From the NCBI RefSeq assembly GCF_017592335.1, contig NZ_JACNMP010000018.1:1-63847 (forward strand): a stretch of DNA of 63,847 nucleotides, given 5' to 3'. This DNA is from Pseudaestuariivita rosea (GTDB taxonomy: Bacteria > Pseudomonadota > Alphaproteobacteria > Rhodobacterales > Rhodobacteraceae). Both the position numbers and the translations under genes were made by a program. The stretch's first letter is position 1, and each line of letters begins with the position of its first letter. Positions 60,317 through 63,847 of the stretch are shown in pieces. The notes beneath the pieces were generated by a model. The model was given only the letters and a program-made list of their open reading frames with translations, had not been told where the DNA came from and ran no database searches.

Positions 60317-60685
60317 GTCGCACCTTGTTTAATGACTTGGTTTATAGTTGATAGAAATGATCGGGTTTGTCAATTTGTTCGGGCTTACATTCCGTGGCGA
60401 TATTGAGCGATATCTTTGGTAAGGGCTGTTGACAGCCCATGCGACTCTGCGTATAGAGCGCCCACTTGGGCCAGAGGCAGCAGTTCATTGGCCTGAAATC
60501 AGAACTGAAGTGGTCATGATCCGGGCCCCCATGCCCCGATCCTCTGGATACCCACCGCACCCTTCCCGAAATGGGGAAGGTTTGCGGTTTTTGCGTTTTG
60601 CGGACGCGCAAGGCGTTACCGAACCTTTAATGGCGTGCATGGGGCACGCAGACACATGTGTTAGTTAAGCGGGGAAAGACGCCCA
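60317..60685 (+). other. Leader region of the str ribosomal operon
   Basis: No gene is seen in this 369-base stretch. After the promoter at 60429-60457 an untranslated leader of about 220 bases would result. It holds two hairpins: CCTTCCC with GGGGAAGG around 60562-60582, and GCGTGC-ATGGG-GCACGC at 60633-60649. The latter is 37 bases ahead of rpsL. These may serve translational or attenuation control of ribosomal proteins. Confidence 0.5.
60429..60457 (+). promoter_or_regulatory. Sigma-70 promoter of the rpsL-rpsG-fusA-tuf operon
   Basis: TTGACA (60429-60434) and TATAGA (60452-60457) are separated by exactly 17 bases. The -35 hexamer lies in a short palindrome, GGGCTG-TTGA-CAGCCC (60423-60438). 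This is the best promoter match in the window and sits ahead of highly expressed genes. Confidence 0.8.
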
Positions 60686-61057
60686 ATGCCAACGATCCAA
60701 CAGCTGATCCGCAAACCGCGGCAGCCAAAAGTGAAAAGATCAAAGTCGATGCACTTGCAAGAGTGCCCTCAGAAGCGTGGCGTTTGCACACGCGTCTATA
60801 CAACAACGCCGAAGAAGCCGAACTCGGCCATGCGGAAGGTTGCCAAGGTGCGCCTGACCAATGGCTTCGAGGTCATCAGTTATATCCCAGGGGAAAGCCA
60901 CAACCTGCAAGAACACTCGGTTGTTCTGATCCGTGGCGGTCGTGTGAAAGACCTTCCTGGTGTTCGTTATCACATCCTGCGCGGTGTTCTGGATACTCAG
61001 GGTGTGAAAGACCGTAAACAACGCCGTTCGAAATACGGCGCCAAGCGCCCGAAGTAA
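60686..61057 (+). CDS. rpsL: Small ribosomal subunit protein uS12
   Basis: The product has 123 residues, [15 protein letters not shown] to KYGAKRPK. The decoding-centre loop [13 protein letters not shown] has the unmutated lysine at 43, and Lys88 is also wild type, so the sequence predicts streptomycin susceptibility at this target. First gene of the str operon. Confidence 0.97.
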   Translation: MPTIQQLIRKPRQPKVKRSKSMHLQECPQKRGVCTRVYTTTPKKPNSAMRKVAKVRLTNGFEVISYIPGESHNLQEHSVVLIRGGRVKDLPGVRYHILRGVLDTQGVKDRKQRRSKYGAKRPK

Positions 61058-61069
61058 GGAGAGGCTTAG

Positions 61070-61540
<471 letters not shown>

Positions 61541-61567
61541 CTCCAAATTTAGTCCAGGATCATACCC

Positions 61568-63847
<2,280 letters not shown>

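Overview
The window reads as a chromosomal segment of a Rhodobacterales (Roseobacter-group) alphaproteobacterium. This is inferred from the coding style, a B12-dependent class II ribonucleotide reductase, hemC/hemE and tyrA/hisC neighbourhoods, DUF1489, DUF1289, a methylsuccinyl-CoA dehydrogenase-like enzyme and the rpsL-rpsG-fusA-tuf order at the right edge. The genus cannot be fixed from sequence reading alone.

Left part (1-23 kb), iron and heme. After insertion-sequence debris at the edge comes a siderophore-type TonB receptor with a small membrane protein. Opposite it run a second small membrane protein and a PepSY membrane protein. Next is an iron-regulated periplasmic cluster (imelysin, di-heme DUF1111, second imelysin, DUF1513), a first ExbB-ExbD-ExbD-TonB energiser, and a heme locus with hmuR divergent from hmuSTUV. 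Iron-operator-like palindromes lie in front of four of these units. A tRNA-Met(CAU), hemC, hemE and two unrecognised exported proteins follow.

Middle part (23-31 kb), cobalamin. One long minus-strand operon begins with a clear cobalamin riboswitch. It encodes BtuB, BtuF, BtuC, BtuD, the salvage amidohydrolase CbiZ, a second substrate-binding protein without signal peptide, and a dedicated ExbB-ExbD-ExbD-TonB set, mostly with overlapping start and stop codons.

31-47 kb: a sensor kinase and single-domain response regulator divergent from an orphan periplasmic binding protein; hemF; a lipoprotein; extensin-like protein, tyrA and hisC; a GT39 glycosyltransferase; rpsD with a good terminator; an arsR-aqpS-arsC arsenic operon whose first mRNA may be leaderless; and nrdJ. 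The nrdJ gene is interrupted by a 372-residue intein carrying a LAGLIDADG endonuclease, inserted directly before the catalytic thiyl-radical cysteine.

47-64 kb: DUF1489, tadA, a pseudouridine synthase, and a plus-strand run of terC, a 27-residue single-span peptide, xpaC-like, telA-like, a DUF2927 lipoprotein, an SPFH-GYF protein, a zinc-ribbon membrane protein, a PfkB kinase and dtd. I regard this run as the least understood multi-gene system here. Then come an Mcd-like acyl-CoA dehydrogenase, TauE/SafE, DUF1289 and the str ribosomal operon. Three convergent gene ends in this part carry copies of one palindromic repeat with a CCAAGAAGAAG core.

The parts fit together: TonB systems bring in iron, heme and B12; heme is degraded (HmuS) or synthesised (HemC/E/F); B12 feeds NrdJ and, by inference, the ethylmalonyl-CoA pathway.
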